A DNA stretch of 64,000 nt. Source: Arenicola marina (Eukaryota > Annelida > Polychaeta > Arenicolidae). Below, in pieces: positions 11,700 to 24,100 of this stretch. The notes under the pieces were generated by a model that did not search any database, had not been told where the DNA came from, and worked only from the letters and a program-made list of their open reading frames with translations. The stretch spans positions 4,310,827 through 4,374,826 of the forward strand of contig OZ025264.1 of the NCBI GenBank assembly GCA_964019135.1, read 5' to 3'. A program made the translations under genes and the position numbers. Position 1 is the stretch's first letter; the number at the start of each line of letters is the position of its first letter.

Positions 11700-13300
11700 C
11701 TGTAATTGTAACCTTTCCTTTTAATTTTGATTAATTCAATTACATTTTCTTTTGCTACTTTTGACATAAACACACAAGGAAACACAAATTATTTTTAAAT
11801 TGTGGCATCTTTAAATATATGGAGATTTTCATCAAGAATCTGTAATGTAAACATACAAAATCAATAATAATTCAATGTATAACCTTCATGATTCACTACT
11901 TTTTTGCTCATACATTACACAAACATGATGATAATGAATCCAAGTTTTCCATTTGTCTCTTTGCATTGGATTTGTTTCTATCATATCAGTTTAATTGGGT
12001 TGACTACATATGGTATAAAATAAAATCTGCAGTTATTTCAAATGTAGCAGATACAAAAACTAAGTGAAGGTGCAAAACATGAGATACTTCATACTTCAAA
12101 ACAAATTCATAACATTTCCTTTTAAGGTTGTCCAATTAATTTTGATTAAATTACACCTTTCATAGCTACTTTTGTCCGGATGTCTATACATGAAACATAT
12201 AATAAAGAAACAAGAGAACAACAAACTGTTAAAAATATTGATAACAATTAACCCACAAGGAATTCAGTAATATTATGAAATATATTATTATATATATTAT
12301 ATATAGAGACATTTGTATTTAACCAGCATAAACATAAAAAATCCCAATAAAGGGGTCATCAATACATATTTTACATTTTGTTAGGTCAATTTCATCTCTT
12401 AATTCTCCTGCATCCAACTACAGTAAGGACAAGGGCACATTCCTTGGTTAATGAATCCTGTGTACTGTAATAAATATATCATAGAAGCTTTTTCAAATCT
12501 CTCAGTTGCTACCGATATATTGTATTAGATTGTGTTCCATCAATTTAAATGAAGAAAAGATAAATTTATGACTTTTAAAATAAAAAAAGGACATTATATG
12601 GTTTAATAGGATATAATAATCATCAACTTTGTCATTAAATCAGCCCTGGTTGACAAATATTGTTCATGACATTAACAAATTGAAATCTACATTAAAGTTA
12701 ATGTTTCATAAATTTGTAATGATAAGATGTGCTTTTTAGATTGTCCGACTCAATTTTGATTAAATTACACCCTTTTGGTACTGTTGCCCTGAGGTCTATG
12801 CATATGATATATATTAGTAAAACAAAAAAAATACATTTTTGGCAGGTTTATATATATATATTTTAATTTAACCAGCATAAGCATCACACATAACACTAAA
12901 ATGAATACTAATCATTAATATATATGGCACCTGTTGTTACTTTTATTCTTTTTTCGAACATTTAACTACAGTTGTGACAAGAGCACCAAGACATATTGCT
13001 TTGCTAATAAATCCTGTGTGTCGTAAGAAATAAACTGGTGTCGTATAATCACTTTTTCAGACTTCTGCTTGGTTGCTATAGTTTATATTATAATGTATTC
13101 CATTATTTGAAAAGACCAGTTTACAACACTTAAAATATCACTGAACATTACAATTCAGTAGGCTATGATAATCAACTTTCGACTTTCTGTGATGACAAAC
13201 ATTATTCATGACATTGGCAAATTCATCAATTTTCTTTACTGAATGTTCTAGAGTATTATGCACTCTGTTAACTTTTTCATTTCTTCATAGATTTAGTTGA
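11700..13300. repeat. AT-rich tandem duplication, about 550-610 bp units
   Basis: Landmarks recur in order. TTTTGATTAAATTACACC appears near 12,140 and 12,750. AACCAGCATAA appears at 12,319 and 12,869. A segment containing AATCCTGTGTG/TACTGTAA appears near 12,450 and 13,008. A weaker relative of the first landmark lies near 11,720. The units have diverged strongly. No genes are seen. Confidence 0.6.
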
Positions 13301-15560
13301 CATTTGCATCCACATCTTTTGTACTCTTGTCTAATTTATATTTACATACTTTGCAATGTTTTATTGATATGTTCACTTGCTAGTTGACTTGCAAAAAACT
13401 AAAAAAGAAAAAAAAAAAAAATCATAGATCAAAACATATGTTAAAGAGATATCATTTCTCATATGCTTAGATATATATCTATGTAATATATATCTCAGAC
13501 AAATATGTATGTATACATTGTACACATTATTTGACATCAAATAGTTGCTAAATACAAAGGGCATGATTGAGGATTTATATAATGTCGCAATATTTCAGTT
13601 AATACAGTTAGGTGGGTTTTTTTAATTTTATAATGTTATTTCCATTCAAAGCTTTATTTAAATAAAGCTTAGTTATAATTTGTCAAGGCCTTCATAATTG
13701 ATTTCTTGATTTGGACAAAACTGTAATAAAATCATTTGCGGTAAAATAACAATGAAGTATTATTGAACTCAAGTGGCTCTATCATATCTGCTCATAAAAT
13801 CACCCATATGCATCAGCAGTATGATGCTAAGAAACATTTGATATGTGTTATTATGATAATCGATATGTCGAAAACAACAGCCGTTTCCCCATTTTCACGA
13901 ATTATAATTTTATTCCGCTTGTCATCTGTAATTCGGCCGTCTGCAACACAGTCAGGTCAGCGCAAATATTGGGTATTCAGCAGGCTGTAATGTAATGGCT
14001 GTAATGTTTACTGACCGCAGTTATTGATACGGGAAAATACAAGTTCAAAGTGTCTTTCAACAATATATTGTCACTAGATAGTTAGCAGGTGCTTATTTAA
14101 GTTGCATACAGGTCTAGAATGGACCGACCCTTTTCTCGCCTCGCTCACCGCGCAGTTTGCCTGGTTCCACGTCCTAAATCGTGACTAGAATGACAGCGTT
14201 TTGATTCGTCAAGCAGGGAGCGAGTGAGCTGCGCAGTGAAAAATTAAGGTCGCATATAACGTCGTTGCCTCTAAAATCTGATCTCGTGAGGTATCGCACA
14301 CATAAACGAGATTCACTTGCATGCCCTATTGCAGTACGTTTTCGACCGAACGTATCCCTAAACGTAACCCGATGAGCAATTACGTCATCAAAACTCGGGG
14401 TGTTTCCTGACCTACATAGATACGTTTGCGGGATCCGTTTACTGGACAACGTATAAATCGCCTTTCTAACGTTTTGCCCGTACGTATCACAGCCCAAGGG
14501 AATTTCCTTCATATCTTTTATTTTTCTGCGAATGCATGTCTGAGTTTTTGCAGTTATCGGTAGAGGATACTTCACGGATGCTTATATATTGCAGTGAATG
14601 TATTTAGACGAGGCAAAGCCTAAGAATTTGTCCAATGTAAGTGGAACATTTTTCGCTCGTCTGCAGTAGCCGTGGCCAGCGCAGTGGACAGTTCACTCAG
14701 TGCACAATGTAGCACAAACCATGAACACTCACTCGACCACCAGGGTTGTTTGAAAGATACGTGTATGTTTACATCTGCGACTAAGACTGACTGCACTATA
14801 TAGAAAAACAGACAATGGACGATGGTGGGTTGCTTATAATTTCAGCAACTCAAGTTTCGTGTAAACATTTTCCTCGCAAAGAAGCCTTACCAGTTGCAAT
14901 TTCTTTCAACAACAGAAATGATTAAGCATGACAATACCATTTTTGCTTATATGACTTCCTCTTTAGATGGCCCAATAAAAACTGCATGTGCAAGACTTTT
15001 AGACCCCCCCCCCCCCCCACATACCCCGAGCCATCCAAATCCGAAGTAAATACCAGAAGACTTTTGAAACTTTGCAAACAGAACGCTACATAAATAGTAT
15101 TGATGTATTACTTTTATTTATTCAGGTGTAACCGTAATTCACCGCTACATTTAGAAATATTATTGGCCAGGCCAGATCCTGATTAGTGGTCAGAAACTAC
15201 ATAAAGAAATGATTGTTCAATGAAGATGCAAACTGTTTAGATGGTTTCACATTTATTATATAATTGTGGATTCAATAAGAAATTTCAACTTTAAATCTGT
15301 TTGTTGAGGAACTTGTTCCATATGTAAAAAAACTTTTCACAAATGTAAGTGAAAAAATGCATGAAATTACCATTTTCAGAAGGTGTTTTTCTGGGAATGG
15401 CTACTTCGTCATGTGTCTAAATCCATCAAGGAATTAGTTTTGAAGAAACTGCTCTGTTACAGTTTGTGCTTTTGTTATATTAGAGGTAAGATAGCGAAAG
15501 AAGTAATATAAATAGACACTAAACACTAAAACAGATGTTAACACTTTTAAACAAAATCGT
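13301..15560. other. Intergenic, no supported gene
   Basis: A 133-codon minus-strand open frame at 14,174-14,575 lies in a CpG-richer patch but has no recognised motif or splice signals. A poly-C run lies near 15,004-15,019. Nothing else is interpretable. Confidence 0.4.
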
Positions 15561-15574
15561 TTAAACTATCTTTT

Positions 15575-15737
15575 CTATTCGTATTCAATTCTGCTTCTAT
15601 TGTGGTTGCCTTCGTACATTGTGAAGAACGCCAGCCGTCGCTTTACGGTTAACCTCTTTCCCCGAATGGCTTCCGGGTTCCGCAAGTCAACCAGCTTCGC
15701 ACGGTGTATATGGCCATTACAAACTATAAGTACGAGG
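15575..15737 (-). CDS. Putative terminal exon, unknown gene
   Basis: On the minus strand a pyrimidine-rich acceptor ending TACTTATAG is followed by an open frame reading CNGHIHRAKLVDLRNPEA, continuing for about 54 codons to a TAG. The composition is basic and protein-like, but I recognise no family and no upstream exon in compatible phase. It could be chance. Confidence 0.25.
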
Positions 15738-16095
15738 AATATATAAATATCGAAGTACACAACTTAAGGCCATAATAGCGAGCGCACCCCAACGAGAGTT
15801 CTATGAACAACCTGTGCACAGCTGTTGAATTCTATTGAAACATGGCTCCATATATCCACTTCATTTTGTTCTGATATTCGGTTCCGGATAAGCTGAGATA
15901 TTGCTGCATTTTCTGTTAAGTTAAATAATTAGAACAGACACGATCAAAACAACATAAAACTCGCATTTTTTAGGTTGTAAGCCAATAAATGTAGGACCTT
16001 TAGGTGATATAGCAAAATGCATTGAACATGCATGCAAAACCCTGGATCCGCCCTTGGATTTGTGTACAATAGCGTAGTGCTCTCTGTTATACCAG

Positions 16096-16236
16096 GGCAT
16101 AACGGCAATTCATGAAGACACAAAATTGGTGGTAGAACTGTATGGATCGAAAGCTGTGTCCTTGACATTCGATGGGGTCAACTGTGCTACTGGTGACTTC
16201 ATCACTTTAACTCTGGACAGTTCTGTAGCCGCCCAG
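16096..16236 (+). CDS. Putative isolated internal exon, 47 codons
   Basis: A stretch with acceptor TTATACCAG and consensus donor CAG/GTAAGT encloses exactly 47 codons in phase 0-0. The translation begins GITAIHEDTKLVVELYGSKA and alternates hydrophobic residues as in a beta-rich extracellular domain. No partner exons are recognised nearby and the family is unknown. Two good splice signals plus an open symmetric frame make it more than random, but expression is unproven. Confidence 0.4.
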
Positions 16237-16519
16237 GTAAGTCATCGTCGTTTCACGTTCGGTCTCGCATATCAGTATTCCAGTGCATGGTAGCACAGAA
16301 CTTGTGTCTGGAAAATAAGCGAAAGCCGTATCTATAACCCGGTAACAGAATCGTGGTGGCGCCCCCAAGCGGTGAGGGTTATTACATCGCTCTAGCCAGG
16401 TGTGCACGGGCGTGTCCTGCTGCCTGAACGAAGGCCGCTGGCGAACCCTCCGGGGTGCGCACCGAATTTTGTTCTGAGCTGCTTGATTCCACAGGAATTA
16501 GGATACAGATGGATTTTTT

Positions 16520-17200
16520 ATTTTATTTTAATAATATTTTTTTTTACGATTTCTTGTACTTAATATTGTTTTTGGAGTAAAAATGTTTGCTTCATTGACA
16601 CCACCCGACCGCTAACAAGCGTGGGATGGGGGCGGTTAGCAGCGGGGGGGGGGGGGGGGGGTAGGGGCCTTAGGGGGGGGGGTGGGTCGGCATGCTGAGG
16701 ACATTTTTTTGAGCAATTTTTTACCGATGTTTTGGCTTCTGGGTATTTTGGTAAACAGGTTCGCTTGTTTGACATCACCCACCCCCTAGGGGGCGTGGGA
16801 GGAAGGGGGTAGGGGCGTAGGGGTGGGATGGGCGGGGTTAGGGGTTACAGAGGGATTTTTTTTACTCAAATTTTATTAATATTTTTTGTTACAATTTCTT
16901 GTACTTAATATTGTTTTTTGAGTGTAAAGGGTTGCTTCATTGACACCACCCAACCGCTAAGAGGCGTGGGATGGGGGCGGGTAACGGCGGAGGGGTGAGG
17001 GGAGTAGGGACGTAGAGGGGATGGGGTATGGCAGGCTGAGGTTTTTTTCGATTTTATAAAGCAATTTTGTTAACGATTTCTTTTGCTTGCGGGTTATTTT
17101 ATTCTAAAGGTTCGCTTCTTTGAAATGGGAAACCCCCTTAAAGGCTTGGGAGGAGGGGGAGGGGGGCGGGGGATAAGAATCGTAGACACTAAACATGGAT
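16520..17200. repeat. G-rich tandem repeat, about 160-bp units
   Basis: There are four units. Each has a T-rich start (for example ACGATTTCTTGTACTTAATA), a GGTTCGCTTCTTTGACA or TTGCTTCATTGACACCACCC middle, and a G-rich end (GGGGGCGTGGGAGGGGG-like). The G tracts reach 18 bases near 16,650. The plus strand could form G-quadruplexes. Confidence 0.7.
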
Positions 17201-17506
17201 GCATTTTTAGGTTTCATGCCATAGCCTAGGCATAGCCATGGAAAATAGTGTTAAAAATGGGATGACACAGTTGAACAGTAATTTAACGGAGATACTCTAA
17301 GCATTAATGAAAATATCTTTGGCTGCATTCCGCATCCATGAGTCTGATCAGACTAACAATGCCTAATTTACAGATCTTCACACACGCAGTTGACACTGGT
17401 TGAGCTGTCAAACAGTCAGTTGACAATGGCAGTTCGCCCGTCAAAACAAAAACAAACATGGTCATGGACTAATCGTTCGCCGAAACCTCATAGAAAAGAC
17501 ACTTAC

Positions 17507-17697
17507 CTCTCTTTGTTGAGTGGGGAATTGAAAGAAGGAAATATCTCCTCTTGTCCCTTTATAATTGTGGCAATTCCATGTCGCACAAATTGTGCCACCA
17601 CCGGACTTCCAGCGGCTACAACCTGCGTCCATTTGGCCGTCTGCACCAAGTTGACCGAGCGCTGATTAACCCTCCCCGCTAGGCAGCGCGCGCGCAT
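17507..17697 (-). CDS. Putative first exon, unknown gene
   Basis: An ATG at 17,697 opens 63 codons, including LVQTAKWTQVVAAGSPVVAQ, ending at a near-perfect donor GAGAG/GTAAGT in phase 2. The upstream DNA is CpG-richer, as at a promoter. I do not recognise the protein and found no phase-compatible next exon at lower coordinates. The open frame at 15.6 kb needs a different phase. Confidence 0.3.
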
Positions 17698-18121
17698 GTG
17701 TTGTTGTCGTTTTACGTCGCGCTTTCTCTTCTTGTTCTATAAATTCTTTGATGGTAGTGAGGGTGCTTCAACCGCGCGTAGTGCATGGTCTTATGTTATG
17801 ATAAAACATCATCACGTATGACGTTAGCAACAGGCCATAGTTTAGGGAGAAAGAGATACAAAAATGTTGTGAAATATCATAAAATGAATTGTCTTTGGTA
17901 CTCGGTTACAATACTGACATTGTTAGTCTGAGCTCAACTAGAACTGAAGTATAGCACATTTCGCAAATACAAGTCTACACTAAGATTAAAATGCGGTGAG
18001 GGAGTACCTTTTAAGATCTCCGCAATTGGCATCCAGGAATTCGTGGAATTTTGCGATTAGCTATTAGCAATATTTGGGGATCTTTATCCGTATAATTGCT
18101 GGTTCAACCCTTTCGCTACTT

Positions 18122-18570
18122 ACCGCAAAACCCAGCTGATAGCAGTATATGAATTCCTCGATATTCGTGTTTGCTTGCTTTGGTCCAGGCATTCCTAAAT
18201 ATAAAATCATAATATAATCACAAATAAGGCATTTATCTCTCCATAATGTACAATTCAATGAGACTGTTGGTAGCGTTGTATTTTGAGGCAAATCATCGAT
18301 GCTTGCATTTCTGCGGCAAACAAATATTCGCCTGGTCAGTCCATATAAAGAGCATTTTACGTAACCATAGATACCGCCCGCAGGCATGCGATTGGTGATG
18401 ATTATTACGTCTTTCGCACATGGTAAGTCCCGCACAGTACAGTAGCTCGCCTGACACTGACAGTCACTCATGAAACAACCGGATTCGGGTTTATCAACTG
18501 TCTAACCGCTCATATATTACATAAAACTACTCTGACGGTTATAATTCTGATATGCGCATTGATTTCAGTG
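18122..18570 (-). repeat. Segment duplicated at 55,165-55,590
   Basis: The reverse complement matches the plus strand at 55,165-55,590 over about 400 bp at roughly 75-80 percent by eye. Shared blocks include GAGCGGTTAG.CAGTTGATAAAC, CATGAGTGACTGTCAGTGTCAGGCGA, GGTATCTATGGTTACGTAA and ATGCCTGGACCA. This copy keeps a 116-codon cysteine-rich frame starting MSDCQCQASYC and ending at a GCG/GTAAGT donor. The other copy does not keep the frame. It may be a duplicated first exon with its upstream region, or an unrecognised repeat. Confidence 0.55.
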
Positions 18571-18969
18571 GTTATTTGCGCATTCATGGTCAGCTTTATC
18601 CGAGTTTAGGGGTGTAGCGAGTGGAGGCAAACAACCAGAATGTAGGCAGCACGTACAGGCCGTTGATGCTCGGCATTGACGCAGGCCATAAATATCCCCG
18701 TCTCGTGAGGTCTCGATGAGATCCCGTAGTCACTGTACAACCCTATTATAATAAAATAACATAAGACTTAGGTGAGTACTTGGATACGGCAATTTTATTT
18801 CCGATAATACAGAAATTAAAGATCGTTTCCGTGGCAAAATAAACGCATCGCTCCTGATAATCATGTTTCGGGAACAAAACAATGTTGCAGGACCACATCG
18901 CTGCTAAAAACACTCGTCGTAACACCGCATCGCTGGGAAAAACTTAAAGCGGAAAAAAACACATCCCCA

Positions 18970-19085
18970 AGAAAATTGATGTGGCGGAAACTATCTGACA
19001 AAATATGTGGCGAAACATCGCCAATAACCAATAACCAATATGTGGCGGAAACTGTCTGACAAAATATGTGGCGCAAAAGTTCCCT
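18970..19085. repeat. Short direct repeat
   Basis: A unit containing ATGTGGCGGAAACT and CTGACAAAATATGTGGCG occurs twice about 63 bp apart, separated by CAATAACCAATAACCAATA. Confidence 0.8.
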
Positions 19086-19110
19086 ACGCAACTGTGGCAA
19101 GCAGATATTA

Positions 19111-21045
19111 GACGAGCGAAACTCTTGTAGAGTTATTCATAGGAAATTCTGGCATGCACATGTTTCGGATTCTGTTTCACACTGAGTTATAGATTCATAA
19201 CTTCATAACAGATTGTCATAGGTTAGCACGGTGTTAAAATTTCTAAAAACAAACGCATTTTGTAGGAAAGTGGTCATATTTCTGGTTTGTTGATATTCTT
19301 CAGTGCAAAATTAATGCACATTATGGAATCTATTTTGTCCGGAGCTATTATAAATTTGATTGAGAAATATGTGGGTTTTTTTCAACACAATAGATAACTT
19401 GTTACCCGTTGTGTACCCATTATACATTATACTTATATAATAATCATAAAGCGATGACATGGGCTGATATACAGTCTTTTCAATGCGAATTCGAGTACAC
19501 TCGCTTGACATGAACCTTGATGCCTCGCCACTGCCGAACGAGAAGCCTAACAACGAAAATATTAGTACATCAACTTTGGTGTACTAGTATCTTGCTAACG
19601 GACATGACTGTTACACTGTTCTTAATCTAGTGCATATCAGCTGTGATTCCATAATACTTGAATGAAGTTGTGCACTATAGTGACACAGTATGCCGATGAC
19701 ACAACAACATAGAACAACATACAACAGTACTGTAAGCATACCCAGCCCTAGTGGGCTTATATGTCACTTTAAAATTATTATTATTATTCTATATATGGTC
19801 ATGCATTGAATAGTGCAGTGAAGATATAGTTCTGGCTTTCATTAACACTAACTTTGACATATTTGCCACGAAATTATATCTGAATATGACATAAAATCAA
19901 TGTTATAACTATAATAATATGTGTGCGGTGTGGCTAAGATTATGGTAATTGGCTTGAAACATTGTATTTTTATTTTATTATTGAAACGTAATTGGCGTGT
20001 TTTTAAATTAGACATCATACATGTTTGCTCACAGTTAAGTCACAACGGCTGTGGTTATCCCAGTAATGATTCTGATTTGGTCAGATATCACAATCTGTGT
20101 TCATAATCTCTTGATAGCATTGAAATTCTAGCTGTCGGGAATCGAATTGTCGATAGCGACGTACGGAAACTGTTATTTCAAGTAGAATATGTTTGGTGGT
20201 GCTTTTCGAGATTTGTTGACGAAGCTAAGTGGTGGTAGCGGGGGCGGGGGGGTCACACACTGTTCAGATGTGAATCCATATCCAGGATTTTGAAGAGGGA
20301 AGGGTCCAGGACAGGTTCAGTGTCGTTGAACGCGGCCAACCTCCGTAGTCAATAGGTACTTATTCTAAGCTACCACTCCTCTATCCATTTAGTGAAGGTG
20401 CATGTGACAAACAAACATTGTCTAATATAATGATGTATATACATTTGACTCAAATATGCCAGATAATATTCCGTCCAAAAGCTGCAAAATTCCAAAAATC
20501 GGTGTGTGTGCTAGGGCCCCATCTGAATTAATAATACACTTTTACGTGTAGCACCAATCTTGTTAATCAATCACCAATTAAAATGTACCACTTTTATTAC
20601 TATTACACATCATAGCGTAAACAAAATATTTATTAAGCTAAGAGTGTACTTCATGAGGGTGCGATTTTCAGGAGTGTACTTTGAACTCGGACATGTCTGT
20701 CGTATGCTAAAGACCTCATGAAAGGTCTGCAATGTGACATGTATCTGTATGCTGATCGTAAATAACTGAAATAATGACCTTTATCGCCCACAAGCTATAC
20801 ATCTCCAGTATATGAGCAAATGTGTACAATTTAGACCACAGCAACAGCCGAAGTTTATAAACCAACATTCTGCATCTTGTGTAATGGCTCAACTTTTGAA
20901 GAACCCACCAGGAATATCACAAATTAAACCAAATGAATCTATCTCCAGAAACTGTGTGCCGGTAACCTGATTGGTTTCATGATCAAACATATGTGATCTA
21001 GATCGGAGGGATAATTTGGTTGCGAGAGTTGGGCGGGATCACTTT
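19111..21045. other. Intergenic, downstream of the receptor gene
   Basis: No supported gene is seen. Short open frames lack motifs. A G-rich tract lies near 20,238-20,252. Confidence 0.45.
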
Positions 21046-21051
21046 TTTATT
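21046..21051 (-). terminator. Polyadenylation signal AATAAA of the receptor gene
   Basis: AATAAA on the minus strand lies about 75 nt past the TGA at 21,126. That is a suitable distance for the 3' UTR of the receptor gene. Confidence 0.5.
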
Positions 21052-21125
21052 AGCCTCATTAATGCCTCCTGTGAGTATCGCATTTCCTGAAGCCTACAAT
21101 TATCTACTCTCCTAGCCATACCGGG

Positions 21126-24100
21126 TCAACGCCTTCTTGAGAAGTAAGAGATGAACTGCTTTGTCGATAGTGTGGTAATGATGGGATTGCCGAATGCACC
21201 CATAGGCACCATTACAAGAGCGGTGACGAACGCATGGGCATTGTACGATCTGCCAGCAGCAGAGATAGCAAACATGACCGCCATCCCTACCCAGGACAGA
21301 GTTCCGGCAAGAGGAGAGAGTACTATACGGACCACGGCCCTGCGCCTCTGCGTCGTATGAGAGCTTCGGCTTTGCTGAAGGACGGGGGACCGACAAATAA
21401 ACGCTGCAGTCTTGATGCTAATGACGTGGCTTGCTAACACAAGAATACCGTTCACCGTAAACAATACGATGTCTGCAAGCCCATATCCTAATTCGGGGAG
21501 TCGGTCCTTTGCTCCAACAACGAGCTGACATACATCGTTCACAAGTCCCAGCTGAAGGTTGGCGAATGTTTCACTATTCAATAAAGTGGTGGACAGACAA
21601 ACAAGCGCGACGACCCCTCCAAGCAGCAAACCATGTGCCATTCGTCTGTGGAAATAATGTGTTTTCATTGCAAGCACTGTGATACAGTGAGTCTGTATCA
21701 CCAGTAACAGGGTCACGTACAGGGACAGCTCATAAACGAAGAATGCAAATGCCCCACTGATAAGGCAGAAAAGTTGACCCTCCCGTGCCCGTGATAGAGA
21801 GGTGTCATAATATTTGTGACCCAATAGAAGAGTCAGTACATAAACTCCCATCAGCAGGTCGCAGAGGTGTAACGCCGTTGGTATCACAACGGTTGACTGT
21901 GTGTGACTGCGGGATCGCTTGCGACACAGCGCCAGCCAGAAAAAAGCTAAGGCATTAGTTATAATGATTTCCATACCGATTAACCACGCAGTGATCTGCA
22001 ACATACCACTATCCATTTGGTCTCGGCACAATTCTTCACGGCCAATGTCGATAAATAAGTCTGAGGACTCAGATGTAGAACAAGTGACCAAAGCGTCTAT
22101 ATAGCAACACAGATGCGAGTTGCCAAGGGACACGATGATCAATGATGGAGTATCGATGAAGATTGACATGTCAACAACATTAATATGGTTATTGGTCAGA
22201 ACAATATGTTTAACTGAAATCAATCCGCAGAATATATCGCGTTGAAGGGCGATAAGAAAGTTATTAGAGAGCTTCAGCTCCTGCAGGTTGTTTAAACCAT
22301 CAAAGGCACATGGTGGTATTTCTGATAACTCATTGTTCGATAAGTCTAGGTTTAACAAGCCATGAAGCGATACAAAATTCCGTGGCATCAATGCGGTTAA
22401 TTCATTGTTATCTACCCGCATCCGACGTAATTGGTGCAAGCCACTGAAAATAGATGGCTTCAAGAACGTTAAGTTATTACTGGACATATTCAGATATCGT
22501 ATGTCATGTAGACCACTAAAGCTCTTAATCTTGCGAACTTTATTGGAGGATATATCCAGATAGATTAACGCGCTCCACATTTCAACAGGGAATTCGTGAG
22601 AGCTCAGTTCTGTTATGTTGTTGTTTGAGAAAAGTAAAGCTTTGATGTGAAACGTGGCGGAAGGAAAAGCGGTTAGTTCTGATGATTGACAATTCACAAC
22701 AGAGCCATAACAACTACAACCAATCGGACAAGACTCTAGCTGAAAATCTGCCTCGTCGTCACCGGACAACGCGCAGTCTACAGTGCCATCCTTTATCTGA
22801 TCGGGATGTACACATATATCTTCGGCTGCGCACCTCAACATCCCTTCACATACGATAGAGTCTGAACAGAACAGTTCGTCGTCCGCTTGTGGACAGTCGT
22901 TATGTCCGTCACACACCATGTGGAAAGGGATGCAATAACTGAAGGAACACTTGAACATTCCTGAACATTCTGCCATTGAACATTCTCTCAGATGTTGACC
23001 TGCCGGACAATATTTAATCTCGCCATCATGGCGTCTCTCGTACACACAGGTCACGTGTCGAGGAAAGCAATCAAACCCTTTCGGTGAGCATGTTGTCCAC
23101 CCGTTCTCTTTACATGGTTCAGCTGTTGCGTAATCTTTATTCATTACATCGTGTCCTCGTTTTGGTGATGAACAAGACGTCTCGTCAGAATCATCAGCAC
23201 AATCGTAAACATAATCGCACACCTTAGCCAGGTGAAGACATCCTCCCCCCGCACATTGAAAGAATGACTTGGCACACCGACACTCGGGATCACTGCAGTT
23301 GGTGGCACACCAGGCGTTGTGCGACGTCACACTGTCGTCCGCAAGTGCCGGGTCACCGATGTCATGGAAACCATGTGTCACATGACAGATGGGTGAACAA
23401 AACACCTCGTCTTCTCTGTCACGACAATGGGGCTTGCCATCGCATTTGTATACGTCCAAGATACAGGAGTGATCCGAGCACTCTATCTGACCAGCAACAC
23501 ACGACCGAACTGTCATCTCGGATCGTCGGCCTAGAAGTAAGTGGTCATTCGCTGCGCTTACATTATTGCAATCTATTTTGTCAGGTTGCATTTGGAGGTA
23601 ATCTTTTCTGCCGATGTGTGGCGCAGTGACGAGTGCCAAACTGGTAAACTGGTGGGTATTGTTGGTCCTCGCCAGAACTGAACACAGCTGGCAATGGTAT
23701 AAGAGGCTTAATTTTACCCATTGTTGTACAATAGCATAGCCGTTTAATATATTGACACTGACTGAGTGAGGATCTTGTGTTGATGATGGTCCTGATTGCG
23801 AGTAGTATTTGCACACCGATATATTGGCTGAAACAAGCATGAAACAATGCCCTCCGATCATTGTCCAGAGCCTTGGGCACTCCGCATATAATAAGTGTAC
23901 CTTCATCGTCCTGTTAGTCGTTGAGGCTACGTTAGTCATTGAGGTTACACGGGTACTAAGGGCTCTATCCCCATGAAAAAGGAAGAGATTCAGACCTGCA
24001 TGAGACGGTGCATATGCTGAGTTCCTCCCACGGATGTTTATTGGCAATTCATTTATAGCGGGTCGACCATTGGATTCCTCTCCAAAATATGTAGATAATT

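Noticed and set aside
14174-14575. 133-codon minus-strand open frame
   Set aside because: It has no recognised motif, splice signal or neighbour. The length is compatible with chance in this CpG-richer patch.
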